Positions 53,227 through 62,770 of a DNA stretch of 64,000 nucleotides are shown here, piece by piece (position 1 is the first letter of the stretch; every line of letters starts with the position of its first letter). Under the pieces are notes generated by a model that searched no databases, was not told where the DNA came from, and saw only the letters and a list, made by a program, of their open reading frames with translations. Source of the DNA: an uncultured Bdellovibrionales bacterium (GTDB lineage: Bacteria; Bdellovibrionota; Bdellovibrionia; Bdellovibrionales; UBA1609); assembly GCA_903833275.1 (NCBI GenBank), contig CAILEP010000028.1, positions 123,184-187,183 of the forward strand, written 5' to 3'. The position numbers and the translations under genes are program-made.

Positions 53227-54776
53227 TTGGGGCTCAGCTGCAAAATCATCGCTTGTGATTTCGAATCGCGCGTCACGCTTAAGGCTTGCACATTTGTGCC
53301 GGCGAAATTAACGGCCGGCAGTGCAAACATAAACTTCTTATTTTTCAGATATTCGCTAAGCGCACCGCTGATGACTCCGGTTGAGATGCTGCCGCAGTGC
53401 TTAGTTGGTGGGCAGTAACTCGGCGCCCACTTGTAGCTGACTTTAATTTTTGGGTTTTTCGCTGTCATAACCATACTCGTGCTTGTCACCTTGTTGACCT
53501 TGCTTGTGACAACCGAGAACTCCATTTCAGTTTGCAAATGGGTACGGAAGTCAGCGTACGGCGCGCCGTTTGTCGAAAGCTGAACCAAAATATTTGTATC
53601 AAGCGAAAAGCTAGAGGGTGACACCCAGGCCACCTTTGGCGCCGTCATCGTTGTTGCAACAAACGGAAAAGGCTGGGTCTTTGGATATTTTCGCATATCA
53701 GGCCACAGAAAAAACTCGAGAAAACCTGACTTCAAAAGACCGGCAAAACCCGAAAAGCTATTGGCCAGCCCCGAAATGCGCCATTGCCCCGGCGCAAAAT
53801 AATTCGTCACCCAGGCCAAAAATGCGCTATCGGGCACCGCCACATAGGCGCTGTTTGTGGCAATTTCGAGCGGCCATTTGCTAAATTTTTGATACGGCGT
53901 ATTGCTGTCGACCACGGTCGGCAATATCACGCGAAAGGTGCCAGTGGTCTCCCAGTTATTTTCTGGGGTCACGCTGATTTTTGTCGGAAGCGCCCAACCC
54001 TCAGGGTCGCTGGCGCTATTTGGCTGACCAAAAACCAATCGTGGAGCGGCCCAATTGAAACTCAAATCATTGCTCATTGAGGCCGTGCTGTCGGCAATCA
54101 GTTGCGCAATAAGACCGTTGGCACCCTTAGTGTCTTGCAGAGCGGTTTTTATCGAAGCATCGATTAGTTCTTGAAAGCCCTCTGCGCCAGCGCATTTGTA
54201 TGCGCTCATCTGAATTTTTGGGGCAACCAGACGAACGACCGGGTTAACAAATCGAATTCTCAGCCATTCGCCATCGACCACCGGCAAAAGCTGCGAAGAT
54301 ATGCTGGAGTGAGGGTCCGTCACCACCAGACTTTCGCCCTTGCACGAGGCGTCGACGCGAATATTGGCGACGACCCCGTTGACGGTACGCTGAACAATTT
54401 CGTGAATTGCGATTTCGCCAATATTGATGCGCAGCGAATTATTCAAGGCCACGAAGGCCACCCCGTTGCCACTATCAGAAATATCGTAAGAACCAGGTGA
54501 AACTGTGACGTCAATCTGGTTCAATTGGATGGTGGGGCTCGAACCCACGCTTTGGCTTTCAGACGTAAAATGAAAGTGACTGAGCAAGTGGTTCAAAACG
54601 CTTTTGGCTTTGGTCTTCAAGAAAGCGTCGGTTAGAAAAAAAACCGAATCAGAATCAATCGTGTGATCAGTCTTTTGCTCAAAACGAGTGGATAAGTGAG
54701 TCTCTTGTGCATTTGCAGTGGCAATTAAACTTTGAAAGAATACTAAGCAAAAAAATGTCAAAGCTATTTGCTTCAT
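53223..54776 (-). CDS. Large exported protein of unknown function
   Basis: 517 residues with signal peptide (about 1-23). Mature part is beta-rich with Ser/Val/Asn strands in two or more similar halves, few cysteines (four, CPPTKHCGS near 465). It resembles bactericidal-permeability-like lipid-binding tubes only in general pattern, so the fold is unassigned. Convergent with the upstream barrel gene (4-bp overlap) and divergent from the RND-LolA-like gene (82 bp). Confidence 0.6.
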   Translation of the reverse strand: MKQIALTFFCLVFFQSLIATANAQETHLSTRFEQKTDHTIDSDSVFFLTDAFLKTKAKSVLNHLLSHFHFTSESQSVGSSPTIQLNQIDVTVSPGSYDISDSGNGVAFVALNNSLRINIGEIAIHEIVQRTVNGVVANIRVDASCKGESLVVTDPHSSISSQLLPVVDGEWLRIRFVNPVVRLVAPKIQMSAYKCAGAEGFQELIDASIKTALQDTKGANGLIAQLIADSTASMSNDLSFNWAAPRLVFGQPNSASDPEGWALPTKISVTPENNWETTGTFRVILPTVVDSNTPYQKFSKWPLEIATNSAYVAVPDSAFLAWVTNYFAPGQWRISGLANSFSGFAGLLKSGFLEFFLWPDMRKYPKTQPFPFVATTMTAPKVAWVSPSSFSLDTNILVQLSTNGAPYADFRTHLQTEMEFSVVTSKVNKVTSTSMVMTAKNPKIKVSYKWAPSYCPPTKHCGSISTGVISGALSEYLKNKKFMFALPAVNFAGTNVQALSVTRDSKSQAMILQLSPN

Positions 54777-54858
54777 CGGCTACTCCCACTAAGCGAAACG
54801 TTCATGCTCGAGACGTACAGCATCGAAGCGACCATTATAGCAGAGCGCAGGCCCGACC

Positions 54859-57800
54859 GTGAACGTTTTAAAAAAGTTTCAAAAACTAATCGGCCCAATT
54901 AAGGCACTTGTCAGAAAAACAATAGCCGAAGGTACGGCCCACATCCGACCGCTGCATTTACAAATCGGCGCGGTTGTCGTTGCATCACTGTTTATACTTT
55001 TGACAGTCGTGGGGATTTTTCACGTTACCGGAATTAAAACGCAGTACACCATTCGGCAGTTCTTTCCGTCGGTGCACCCGCTGCTTCACCAAGACGACTT
55101 GGTTAAGTCGCGCTTTGGGCTTGGCGACAATTCACCCTACCTGATCGTTGCCAATATAGAATCACCGACTGACGACTGGTCAAATAAGAGCCATCTCGAC
55201 GCGGTAAAAGAATTGACGACGAAACTGCGCGCACTGCCCAAGGTCAAAGACGTGCGAAATATTTCGACGTTGCAAGGCACTGTCCAGACCGAGGGTGAAC
55301 TCGGCATCGGGGCTGTCGTAGACTATCTGACGCCCAATCTTTTCAAACGCGAACTTCGCCACAACCGGGTTATATCACCCCTCTTTATTTCGCGCGATGC
55401 TCACTTGATGACGATTTTTGTTAATGTCGGCGAGATTACTCCGAACGAATCTGAAGTTTTAAAAAATAAACTTCTTATGTTGACCAAAAAAGATCTAGCT
55501 TTTGCGACTATTAACATTGGCGGCGTGCCGGCCATTCAAAGCGACATCAATGAAATTATCGGCCAAGAGGTCTTTCGCTTTATCGTCGTCGCCTTTTTCA
55601 TGAGCCTTCTGGCTCTGGCTCTTATCTTTAAAAACATCTACCCCATTGTGATTTGCACGGTGGCCGCCTTTATTACCAATGTCATGAGCGTTTGGGGCAT
55701 CATGGTGTTTGGGTTTTCATTTAATATTTTATCATCGACAATCCCAATTTTGGTTACCATGACAGTGGTCTCGATTAGCATCCACTCGATTCTTCGACTG
55801 ATTGAGCGCCTGAAATCAAGCCCGGCCCGCACGCACTACCATCTTGTGGTTTCGCGCACCTTTCTCGAGCTCTTTCGGCCCAATTTGCTAACCGCCCTTA
55901 CGACCTCAGTTGGCTTCTTCGCGCTGACCTTTAGTGATGCCCCAATTATTAAAGAGTTCGGCTTGAGCGTCGGTATCGCACTCGTCGTCACTTGGTTTAA
56001 TACCGCCGTCTTGCTACCGGCCTTTTTATTAATCGGGCCGAAGCCAAAACTCAGAAGTTGGATGAGCGCCAAGGCTCGCTGGCCCTTTTATATTTTACGC
56101 AACAATAAATTGGTGCTAGTGGCGGTCGTGTCACTCTCGGTCTTCGGCGCCTGGAAGGGCCAATCGCTCTCTTGGGAGGCTCGGCTGTTTGATGACCTCC
56201 CGAAGAATCATGCCGTACGCCGCACCACAGAGCTTGTCGATCAATCGTTAGGCGGCGTGGTGCCCCTTGATATTGAAATTCGCCTGCCCGACGGCGAAAA
56301 CCCCTGGAGTCGCGAGGCCAATCTCAACGAACTCGATCGACTTTCGAAGATCATTAGCGAGCACAAGGGGGTCGGCAGCGTCATCACCGTCGCCGATATT
56401 TTGCGCTCTTCGGGTCTGATGGCAGGGCCCAAAAAAGCCACTCCCTCAGAAGTCATGTTCTTGATGTCGATGTCGCAAGAAAACCCACTGCGGCAATTTA
56501 TTAGCTCAGATGGTTTGAGCACGCGAATTTCGGTTCGCCTTAAAGATATACCGGGTACGCGCATGTGGCGGCTTGTGCAAAATATCAGAACCACTGCGCA
56601 CGACGAATTTCACACCGCCAATATCTACATGGCCGGTACGGCGGCCTACGTTCACGACATCAACAATGCCCTATCGAAAGATTTGCTCTTCGGTTTCTGG
56701 CAGGCCATGTTGATCATTTTTGTTTTGCTCGTGGTTTCGTACCGCTCGTTTGCTTGGGCGGTGCTCGCATGTTTGCCCAATTTGACCCCGCCAGCTCTGC
56801 TTTTAGGGGCATTAGCGCTTTGGCACATCCCGATTAAGCCTGGAATTGCGATTATCTTGTCGATATCGCTAGGCTTGGCTTTTAATAATACAGTTTATTT
56901 ACTCGAGCGCATGCGCCAAATGATGGCCAAAGGCACGAGTTATCAAAAGTCATTGGTGCACACGTTTTGGTCAGAATCAAACCCCTGCTTTTTTGCTAGC
57001 TTAGTTTTGATTGTCGGATTCGCAGGTTTTGCGGTATCTTATTTCAAAATGAACCAACAGTTCGGCATCTTTATGGTGCTCTCTGTGCTCACCGGTCTTT
57101 TGGGGGATTTAGTGTTATTGCCAGCTCTCTTACAGTTTATTTACGAACAGGGTGTACAACTTTTTAAATTTAAAAAAGAGAAAACGGCGGCGACGGTTTC
57201 GACGTTGATTCTTGCCCCACTTTTAGCCATTGCACTATCGACGACCACGTCGACCGCTGAAGCGGCTAAACCAAAGGGCGACGCCAAACCCGGCAGCATT
57301 CAAAACCTTGGTTCAGCCATGCAAGCCATGGTCGCCACACGCGACGAATCTGGCACCATTGCCATGACCGTAATCGAGTCTGACGGCGTTTCTAAATTGC
57401 GTGAAATATCTTATTCACGGTTAAATGACCACGACAGCCACTACACTTTGATGCACATGGTGGCACCGAAAGATATGAAGGGCACTGGCATCTTAAGCAC
57501 AATTAAAAATGGCGAAGAAGAGAAGTGGATTTATTTGCCGACCTCAAAACAAACACGAAAAATTTCGACGTCTGAAGGCAGCGCTCGCGTGCTCGACTCT
57601 GAGCTCTACACTGAAGACTTTGATCTCGCCGTCGTTAAATCTGCCAATAGCAAAATCAGTAAAAAGGCTGACGACGGCGGTTCAATTGTCGAAACTGAAC
57701 TTTCTGGCCCGAAAGGCGCCTACAGCAAAACCATTTCAACAGTTAACTCCAATAATCTGCTTAAAAAAGCCGAGGTTTACGACAAAAAAGGGTTGCTCTT

Positions 57801-57981
57801 GAAGGTCATTGATTTTCAAAATTACACGCAAGTAGCCCCTGGCAAATGGCGCGCCTTGGGCGTCAACATTGTGAACGTGCAGAATAAGCGCAAAACAAAC
57901 CTTGTTCTGTCAGACGTCAAAGTCAATATTGGCCTCAAAGCCAACGATTTCTCTACCCGCGCCTTAGGCGAGGGGCTATAA
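54859..57981 (+). CDS. RND/MMPL-family transporter fused to a LolA-like lipoprotein-sorting domain
   Basis: 1040 residues from GTG 54859. Residues about 35-770 form an RND/MMPL (sterol-sensing-like) exporter: TM1 near 38-60, a periplasmic loop, TM cluster about 235-400, second loop and TM cluster about 610-765. Residues about 777-803 are one more hydrophobic stretch ending TSTAEA, exactly like a signal peptide. Residues about 815-1040 match outer membrane lipoprotein-sorting/LolA-like proteins (MVAPKDMKGTGILSTIKNGEEEKWIYLPTSKQTRKIS). The two are usually separate genes. A lipid or lipoprotein export path to the outer membrane is inferred. Confidence 0.9.
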   Translation: MNVLKKFQKLIGPIKALVRKTIAEGTAHIRPLHLQIGAVVVASLFILLTVVGIFHVTGIKTQYTIRQFFPSVHPLLHQDDLVKSRFGLGDNSPYLIVANIESPTDDWSNKSHLDAVKELTTKLRALPKVKDVRNISTLQGTVQTEGELGIGAVVDYLTPNLFKRELRHNRVISPLFISRDAHLMTIFVNVGEITPNESEVLKNKLLMLTKKDLAFATINIGGVPAIQSDINEIIGQEVFRFIVVAFFMSLLALALIFKNIYPIVICTVAAFITNVMSVWGIMVFGFSFNILSSTIPILVTMTVVSISIHSILRLIERLKSSPARTHYHLVVSRTFLELFRPNLLTALTTSVGFFALTFSDAPIIKEFGLSVGIALVVTWFNTAVLLPAFLLIGPKPKLRSWMSAKARWPFYILRNNKLVLVAVVSLSVFGAWKGQSLSWEARLFDDLPKNHAVRRTTELVDQSLGGVVPLDIEIRLPDGENPWSREANLNELDRLSKIISEHKGVGSVITVADILRSSGLMAGPKKATPSEVMFLMSMSQENPLRQFISSDGLSTRISVRLKDIPGTRMWRLVQNIRTTAHDEFHTANIYMAGTAAYVHDINNALSKDLLFGFWQAMLIIFVLLVVSYRSFAWAVLACLPNLTPPALLLGALALWHIPIKPGIAIILSISLGLAFNNTVYLLERMRQMMAKGTSYQKSLVHTFWSESNPCFFASLVLIVGFAGFAVSYFKMNQQFGIFMVLSVLTGLLGDLVLLPALLQFIYEQGVQLFKFKKEKTAATVSTLILAPLLAIALSTTTSTAEAAKPKGDAKPGSIQNLGSAMQAMVATRDESGTIAMTVIESDGVSKLREISYSRLNDHDSHYTLMHMVAPKDMKGTGILSTIKNGEEEKWIYLPTSKQTRKISTSEGSARVLDSELYTEDFDLAVVKSANSKISKKADDGGSIVETELSGPKGAYSKTISTVNSNNLLKKAEVYDKKGLLLKVIDFQNYTQVAPGKWRALGVNIVNVQNKRKTNLVLSDVKVNIGLKANDFSTRALGEGL

Positions 57982-57988
57982 GACTTCG

Positions 57989-59020
57989 ATGCAATACCTT
58001 ACATTTTTCGCCCTGCTCTTCGCCTCATTGAATTCATTCGCAACAACTATGGGCTCGCCGCCCCTCGCCGCTGGCACAACCATAGAGCTCAAACAAGATT
58101 TCAAACCGCTTTTGCAAAATGAAACGGCCGATTTGTGGGTGCCCCTGCCAATGGAGCTTAAGGGCTACCAGTCGGTCTCTTCGCTTACTCACACTGGCAA
58201 TGCTGATAAAGTCAAAATAGAGAATGTGGGCTCTGTGCGAATGCTGCACGCCCAATGGTCAAAGACTGCTGCCCCCGAGTTTCACTTGGTCTCTGTGGTG
58301 AAAATCAGAGACCACCGCGAAACGACAAAAGAGAACGTAAATACCAGCCAGTTTCTGGCACCGACAGCCCATGTGCAGACCGACGGCATTGTTTACACAA
58401 CAGCGATGCAAATTGTCGGTCAATTGACCGACCCCGACCAAAAAGCCGAAGCAATCTACAACTGGGTTGTTGAAAAAACCCTACGTGACCCTAAAACTCG
58501 CGGTTGCGGGCTCGGCGACGTTAAAACGACCTTAACGGTTGATAATTTGAGCGGCAAATGTGCCGATATTAATTCTGTTTTTGTTGGCCTAGCACGAGCG
58601 GCAAATATCCCGGCTCGCGAAGTGTTTGGCATTCGAGTGGCCCCTTCAAACGAATTCAACTCGCTCGGTAAACTCGGCGAAGTTTCAAAAGCCCAGCACT
58701 GCCGAGCTGAATACTATTCGAAAAACAAACGAGCTTGGGTGCCTGTTGACCCGGCCGATGTTCGAAAAGCCATTCTTGAAGAGAAGTTATCACTTGATGA
58801 CCCGAAGATTGCAAAGCTGCGACACAAGTTCTTTGGCTATTGGGAAGGCAACTGGGTCGCGCTCAATTTCGGTCGAGATTTTTTAATCCCGTCAAAACCT
58901 GAGCCGATTAAGATCAACTACTTTATGTACCCAAAGTTGGTGAGCAAGTCGCTGGCCCCTGATGGCATGGACCCTAAAGAAGTTGCCTACACGATCACTA
59001 GTACAATTTTAACGAAATAA
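57989..59020 (+). CDS. Exported transglutaminase-like protein
   Basis: 343 residues; signal peptide about 1-19. Transglutaminase-like triad: C191 in GKCADINSVFVGLARAANIPAREV, H237 in QHCRAEYY, D254 in WVPVDPAD. The layout matches bacterial transglutaminase-fold peptidases or amidases. It begins 7 bp after the RND-LolA-like gene, so it is probably part of that operon and acts in the periplasm. Confidence 0.88.
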   Translation: MQYLTFFALLFASLNSFATTMGSPPLAAGTTIELKQDFKPLLQNETADLWVPLPMELKGYQSVSSLTHTGNADKVKIENVGSVRMLHAQWSKTAAPEFHLVSVVKIRDHRETTKENVNTSQFLAPTAHVQTDGIVYTTAMQIVGQLTDPDQKAEAIYNWVVEKTLRDPKTRGCGLGDVKTTLTVDNLSGKCADINSVFVGLARAANIPAREVFGIRVAPSNEFNSLGKLGEVSKAQHCRAEYYSKNKRAWVPVDPADVRKAILEEKLSLDDPKIAKLRHKFFGYWEGNWVALNFGRDFLIPSKPEPIKINYFMYPKLVSKSLAPDGMDPKEVAYTITSTILTK

Positions 59021-59105
59021 ACCAATTTCTAGTTTCACAAAACGAACACCGGGGCAGCATATTCGAACAGCCTCTGCTAGGTTGCGATCGAAAGAGGGGG
59101 CTGTT

Positions 59106-60233
59106 ATGAAAGCACCTAACCGAATCGCGATGCTACTTACCTCTGCCACGCTGATGGCCTCAGCCGCTGCGCACGCGGGCACCGACCCCTTAAGTGACGG
59201 CCTCGGGCTTCTCTATAAAAACGTTAAATGCGTTGACGAGCCGTTTTGCCCCAGTGCCGCGAACAACGCGGCAATGATTAAAAACGCGGTTTTATTCAAG
59301 CAAAAACTGACCGACCTTATTGGTAATGACCAAGCGCCCCTTGTCACCTGGCATAAGGCAAAAGGCCTCGCCCGAGAATTCGAATTTAACAGCGCCTATC
59401 AGCGACCCGGCAATCACCCGGCAAATGTTGTGCATGGAATAATGTACCTCCCGGCTGAGTACGACTCGTGCGATGCCCTTAAATACCCAGCCACCCTTGT
59501 GTTGCACGAACTGACCGACAACATAGACAGCGTTAAACAAATCGGAAAATACACCGCCCTACTCAATCGCGGAGTGGCCATGGTTATTTACCTACCGCAC
59601 TTTGGGCCTCGGCGCGGCGACGAAAATTTTATCAGCAAAGATTTAGAAACATTCGAAACCAATGTTTTGCAAACTATGGCCGATATTCACCAATCTTACC
59701 TGGTGCTGAAAAGCCTAACCGGAGTGCAACAGAACAACATCGGCGTCATGGGTCTCTCGTTAGGGGGGATGATGACGCTTATCTCAGCTGGTGTTGACCC
59801 GATTTACGATCGCTACGCCACAAATGTCGGCGCAGGCGATCTCGCCAACATTGTCACTTATCGAAAGTCAGGCGATGTCGACAGTCAAACCGGCCTGCTT
59901 TTAAAAAACATCGACTGGACGGTCGATCAGGCCCGCTTTTACTTGAGTCGCTTTGACGCTATCACTTGGTCACTCTTCGTCAAAAATAAAACTATTGTCA
60001 TGATCAATGCAAATAGTGACGAGCTCATCAATAGATCATTGGGGCTTGACCCGCTGATTGAAGGCTATCGGCTGGCGGGTTCAGACGTGAAGCAATATTT
60101 TCACAAAGGCACGCATGTGTTTAAGGCCAAAGAAACTGGCTTTTTCACTTCACTTCGCAAGGTTTTCTTGCCGATGCTGAAATTTGTTAGCATCGGCGAT
60201 AGCCCTCGAGATGTTTGCGAAGCGCAATTCTGA
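59106..60233 (+). CDS. Exported alpha/beta hydrolase-like protein
   Basis: 375 residues from ATG 59106 (GAGGGGG 5 bp upstream). Signal peptide about 1-24 (ending AHAGTD). Hydrolase core with LVLHELTDN oxyanion region, GLSLGGMMTL nucleophile elbow (Ser) and late D/H in NANSDELINRS and GTHVF. Conserved Cys pairs (CVDEPFC, CDALKY, DVCEAQF) suggest disulphides outside the cytoplasm. Substrate unknown. Confidence 0.8.
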   Translation: MKAPNRIAMLLTSATLMASAAAHAGTDPLSDGLGLLYKNVKCVDEPFCPSAANNAAMIKNAVLFKQKLTDLIGNDQAPLVTWHKAKGLAREFEFNSAYQRPGNHPANVVHGIMYLPAEYDSCDALKYPATLVLHELTDNIDSVKQIGKYTALLNRGVAMVIYLPHFGPRRGDENFISKDLETFETNVLQTMADIHQSYLVLKSLTGVQQNNIGVMGLSLGGMMTLISAGVDPIYDRYATNVGAGDLANIVTYRKSGDVDSQTGLLLKNIDWTVDQARFYLSRFDAITWSLFVKNKTIVMINANSDELINRSLGLDPLIEGYRLAGSDVKQYFHKGTHVFKAKETGFFTSLRKVFLPMLKFVSIGDSPRDVCEAQF

Positions 60234-60290
60234 TTTAGCTAACCCCGCGGGCCTTGTTATTGCCTACAATTTCGCGCATAGTTTTATGCG

Positions 60291-60806
60291 ATGGGCAATG
60301 ATCAAAATAGTCGCGGCAAGCAATGCGTAGACGAATTCGAAATCTACACTGACGGCAGTTTTAAAAAAGGCTACGGCTCTTGGGCCTACGTCGTCACCCA
60401 AAAAGGTGAAGCTCTGCGCGAGGCCTCGGGTCGCGCTAAAAAAACCGACAGCAATCGCATGGAGTTTCAGGCCGTTATCGAAAGCCTAAAAACTCTTACC
60501 ACCGGCACCACCGTCACCATTTTCACCGATTCGCGGGTGCTGATTGAAAATGTGCCGCTCTTTTCTGAATGGAAGTCTCAAAATTGGGTTAAGAAAAATA
60601 ATCGCCCCATACCGAATGTTGATCTGTTGAAAAACTTGCATGAACTTATTCAGCAGCACCATGTGACCTGGCAGTGGGTGAAGGCCCACTCTGGCCAAAA
60701 GCACAACGAACGTTGCGATGAACTTTGTATATTGGCCCGCGGGCCCCTGCCGACGCGTGGCCAGCAGCCCACACTTGGGCCGCAAAAATCCGAAGTTACT
60801 TCTTAG
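60291..60806 (+). CDS. rnhA: Ribonuclease HI
   Basis: 171 residues. Catalytic acidic residues D21 (YTDGS), E58 (MEFQ), D80 (FTDSR), D143 (ERCDEL) and H133 (KAHSG) are all present. It cleaves RNA in RNA-DNA hybrids. The C-terminus extends 20 residues (Pro/Gln-rich). It is convergent with the CvfB-like gene, overlapping its end by 11 bp. Confidence 0.95.
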   Translation: MGNDQNSRGKQCVDEFEIYTDGSFKKGYGSWAYVVTQKGEALREASGRAKKTDSNRMEFQAVIESLKTLTTGTTVTIFTDSRVLIENVPLFSEWKSQNWVKKNNRPIPNVDLLKNLHELIQQHHVTWQWVKAHSGQKHNERCDELCILARGPLPTRGQQPTLGPQKSEVTS

Positions 60807-61491
60807 GCTTGGCTTTGGCTGAATCGACAGCAGGTTTTTCGACCAAGCGAATGCCGTCTTTGTCGACGGTGATCTGCTCGCTTTTATAAAGGCCGCCGAG
60901 AGCAATTTTGTATTTATTTTTGCTGACCCCAAATAATTTGTAGATCATGTCAGCGTCGGTCTTATCGTTAATCGCCACAAACCCACCCTGCTGATTTAAC
61001 AGCTCGAGAATCTTGGGGGCGATGCCTTCAACGGCCGCTTTGTGGCCGGCCTGTTGTAGAATGAGGTCGATGCGATCGTCATCACGAATTTTTTTAATAA
61101 AACCCTGAAGCTTCTGCCCGTAGTGCAAACGTTGAAAGACTTCATTGTGATAAAGCACCCCGAGAGTGCAGCAATTGATAACGGCCTTAAAACCCATATC
61201 GGTCTCGCCGGCGATTATTAAATCCACTTTCTGACCTTCGACTAAACCTTCGTTGGTTTTTGCTTTGTTGCGATCAAGGCGCATTGAGGCTGAGACTCGA
61301 TCGCTTTTATCGATGTAGGTGTAAACAATAATTTCTTCATCGTACCGAACAACACGCGTGCGTTCGGCGAAGGGCAAAAATAAATCTTTGGGCTGACCCC
61401 AATCTAAGAAGGCGCCAACGGGTTCGATGCCCACCACTCGAAGAAGTGCGTACTCTCCCAATTTAAGTGGTGGCTTCGAATCAGGCGACAT
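60796..61491 (-). CDS. CvfB-like S1 RNA-binding protein
   Basis: 231 residues with S1-like beta-barrels in tandem: GEYALLRVVGIEPVGAFLDWGQPKDLFLPFAERTR (about 8-45) and LGVLYHNEVFQRLHYGQKLQGFIKKIRDDDRIDLIL (about 110-150), then a winged-helix-like C-terminal domain. This matches the CvfB/YitL family (RNA-binding virulence-regulation factor). Cytoplasmic; role inferred as RNA binding. The gene begins 2 bp after the KOW-protein stop. Confidence 0.85.
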   Translation of the reverse strand: MSPDSKPPLKLGEYALLRVVGIEPVGAFLDWGQPKDLFLPFAERTRVVRYDEEIIVYTYIDKSDRVSASMRLDRNKAKTNEGLVEGQKVDLIIAGETDMGFKAVINCCTLGVLYHNEVFQRLHYGQKLQGFIKKIRDDDRIDLILQQAGHKAAVEGIAPKILELLNQQGGFVAINDKTDADMIYKLFGVSKNKYKIALGGLYKSEQITVDKDGIRLVEKPAVDSAKAKPKK

Positions 61492-61493
61492 GA

Positions 61494-61703
61494 CTATTTA
61501 GACTCCGACAATTCAAGCTCTATTTCATTCACCTTGGCCACGTTCGTGCCGTGGGTTTTTTCGGTGAGCTTCACCTGATATGAACCCGCCAACTTTAAAG
61601 TGGGGTTTTTTTGCGGATAAACGGCCTCGACAATTGCGAAGCTGCCCTTGTGTTTGCCAGCTATAATTTTAACGCCGTCGCCTTTTTTATATTTTGGTTT
61701 CAT
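61494..61703 (-). CDS. Small KOW-motif protein
   Basis: 69 residues from the ATG ending at 61703 (GAGGGG 3 bp upstream; a longer frame is not supported by a better start). N-terminal KOW motif YKKGDGVKIIAGKHKGSFAIVEAVYPQKN, as in L24/NusG-like nucleic-acid-binding loops, followed by a short acidic tail. Probably binds RNA. Co-transcribed with the CvfB-like gene (2 bp apart). Confidence 0.75.
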   Translation of the reverse strand: MKPKYKKGDGVKIIAGKHKGSFAIVEAVYPQKNPTLKLAGSYQVKLTEKTHGTNVAKVNEIELELSESK

Positions 61704-62173
61704 AAACCCCTCATGGATTAGATATTGGTGTGGATGCTGGTTTGAGTGCTTAAACAATAAGTGCCACAACAATTAAACCCTTTCGGCTAGATTTAGTACT
61801 CAAAACTACCAGATAATGAAGACTTTTCGCGGCTACTCTTCTACCCGGGTCGTCCACTTCGATCGCAACTACGAACGTGCCCCCTTTTACGCTAAGAATA
61901 CCCGATTCATAGCGGCTCCGCCTACTCACTCAAGCCCAAATTCGCTTTTGATCGCTCAGTTGTGTTCGGATACAAGGCAGTGGCAATCAATGCATTGTGT
62001 TTACAAATATCGAGGCTCACCGAGGCTACAAATTCGAATAGGCATCAGTCATTTGACCTATCATTTACGTCCTTTGCTGAGCGCGCAGCAACGTCGCGCA
62101 TTTGACACCAGCCCCACCAATACGTAACCTATTAAAATATCGAACACTTTTAAAAAGTAGCAGCGTTCTTCTT
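61704..62173 (+). other. Intergenic stretch, no gene recognised
   Basis: About 470 bp without a convincing gene. A 103-residue ORF on the plus strand (61816-62127) has no start signal or family likeness. A promoter candidate lies at its end (62102-62130). Confidence 0.4.
62102..62130 (+). promoter_or_regulatory. Candidate sigma-70 promoter of the STAS-like gene
   Basis: TTGACA (62102-62107), 17 bp, then TAACCT (62125-62130). Perfect -35, weak -10, 44 bp before ATG 62174. Confidence 0.4.
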
Positions 62174-62686
62174 ATGGCCAAAACCACGTCAGAATTGAAA
62201 AACGGCAACCTGATGTTGAAAATTTCTGGCGCCATCGACGAGCACTTCGATTTTGGTCAATTTAAATTTGAAGAAATTAGAGCCTTGTATATTAATTTCT
62301 CTCAAGCCGAAGCAATTAATTCGCGTGGCATCGTCATCTGGATACGCTGGTTTCACGATGCGATTTCAAGAAATAAAAAGTTAAGCATCTTTTTTATGGA
62401 GTGCCCGCGGGTGCTCGTTGAACAGTTCAATCTCATTGGCTCTTTTGTACCGAAAGAAGCTGTAATAAAATCTTTTGAACTGCCCTTTACCTGTGTTGCC
62501 TGCGAAACACAGTCCTCGACAATGCTCATCGAAGGCAAAGACTACGCTTTGAGTGAACAATCGGGCCTTTACGACGTCTACCCGCCTAGCATGGTCTGCC
62601 AAAAATGTGGCAAGCCCATGGAGCTTGATGTCTTTCCGAAAAAGTATTTTAATTTTTTGAATAGGGGCCGTGTGCCCTTGGCCTAA
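62174..62686 (+). CDS. STAS-like protein with zinc-ribbon C-terminus
   Basis: 170 residues from ATG 62174. The first 100 residues fit a STAS/anti-anti-sigma fold (LKISGAIDEHFDF...RALYINFSQAEAINSRGIVIWIRWFHDAISRNKKLSIFFMECPRVLVEQFNLIG). The last 70 hold four Cys in two CxxC pairs (CVACE, CQKCGK), probably a zinc ribbon. It could be a signalling switch with an added metal-binding module. Function unknown. Confidence 0.7.
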   Translation: MAKTTSELKNGNLMLKISGAIDEHFDFGQFKFEEIRALYINFSQAEAINSRGIVIWIRWFHDAISRNKKLSIFFMECPRVLVEQFNLIGSFVPKEAVIKSFELPFTCVACETQSSTMLIEGKDYALSEQSGLYDVYPPSMVCQKCGKPMELDVFPKKYFNFLNRGRVPLA

Positions 62687-62770
62687 GAAATTACGATTCG
62701 TGACCCCGAAGCAAGCTGAGACCATTATTTAGCAGTTTCTAAAGCATCAATTTCGAGGTAAGAATTCGTC

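Noticed and set aside
61816..62127. 103-residue plus-strand ORF
   Set aside because: No start signal, irregular composition, no family likeness; overlaps a promoter candidate.
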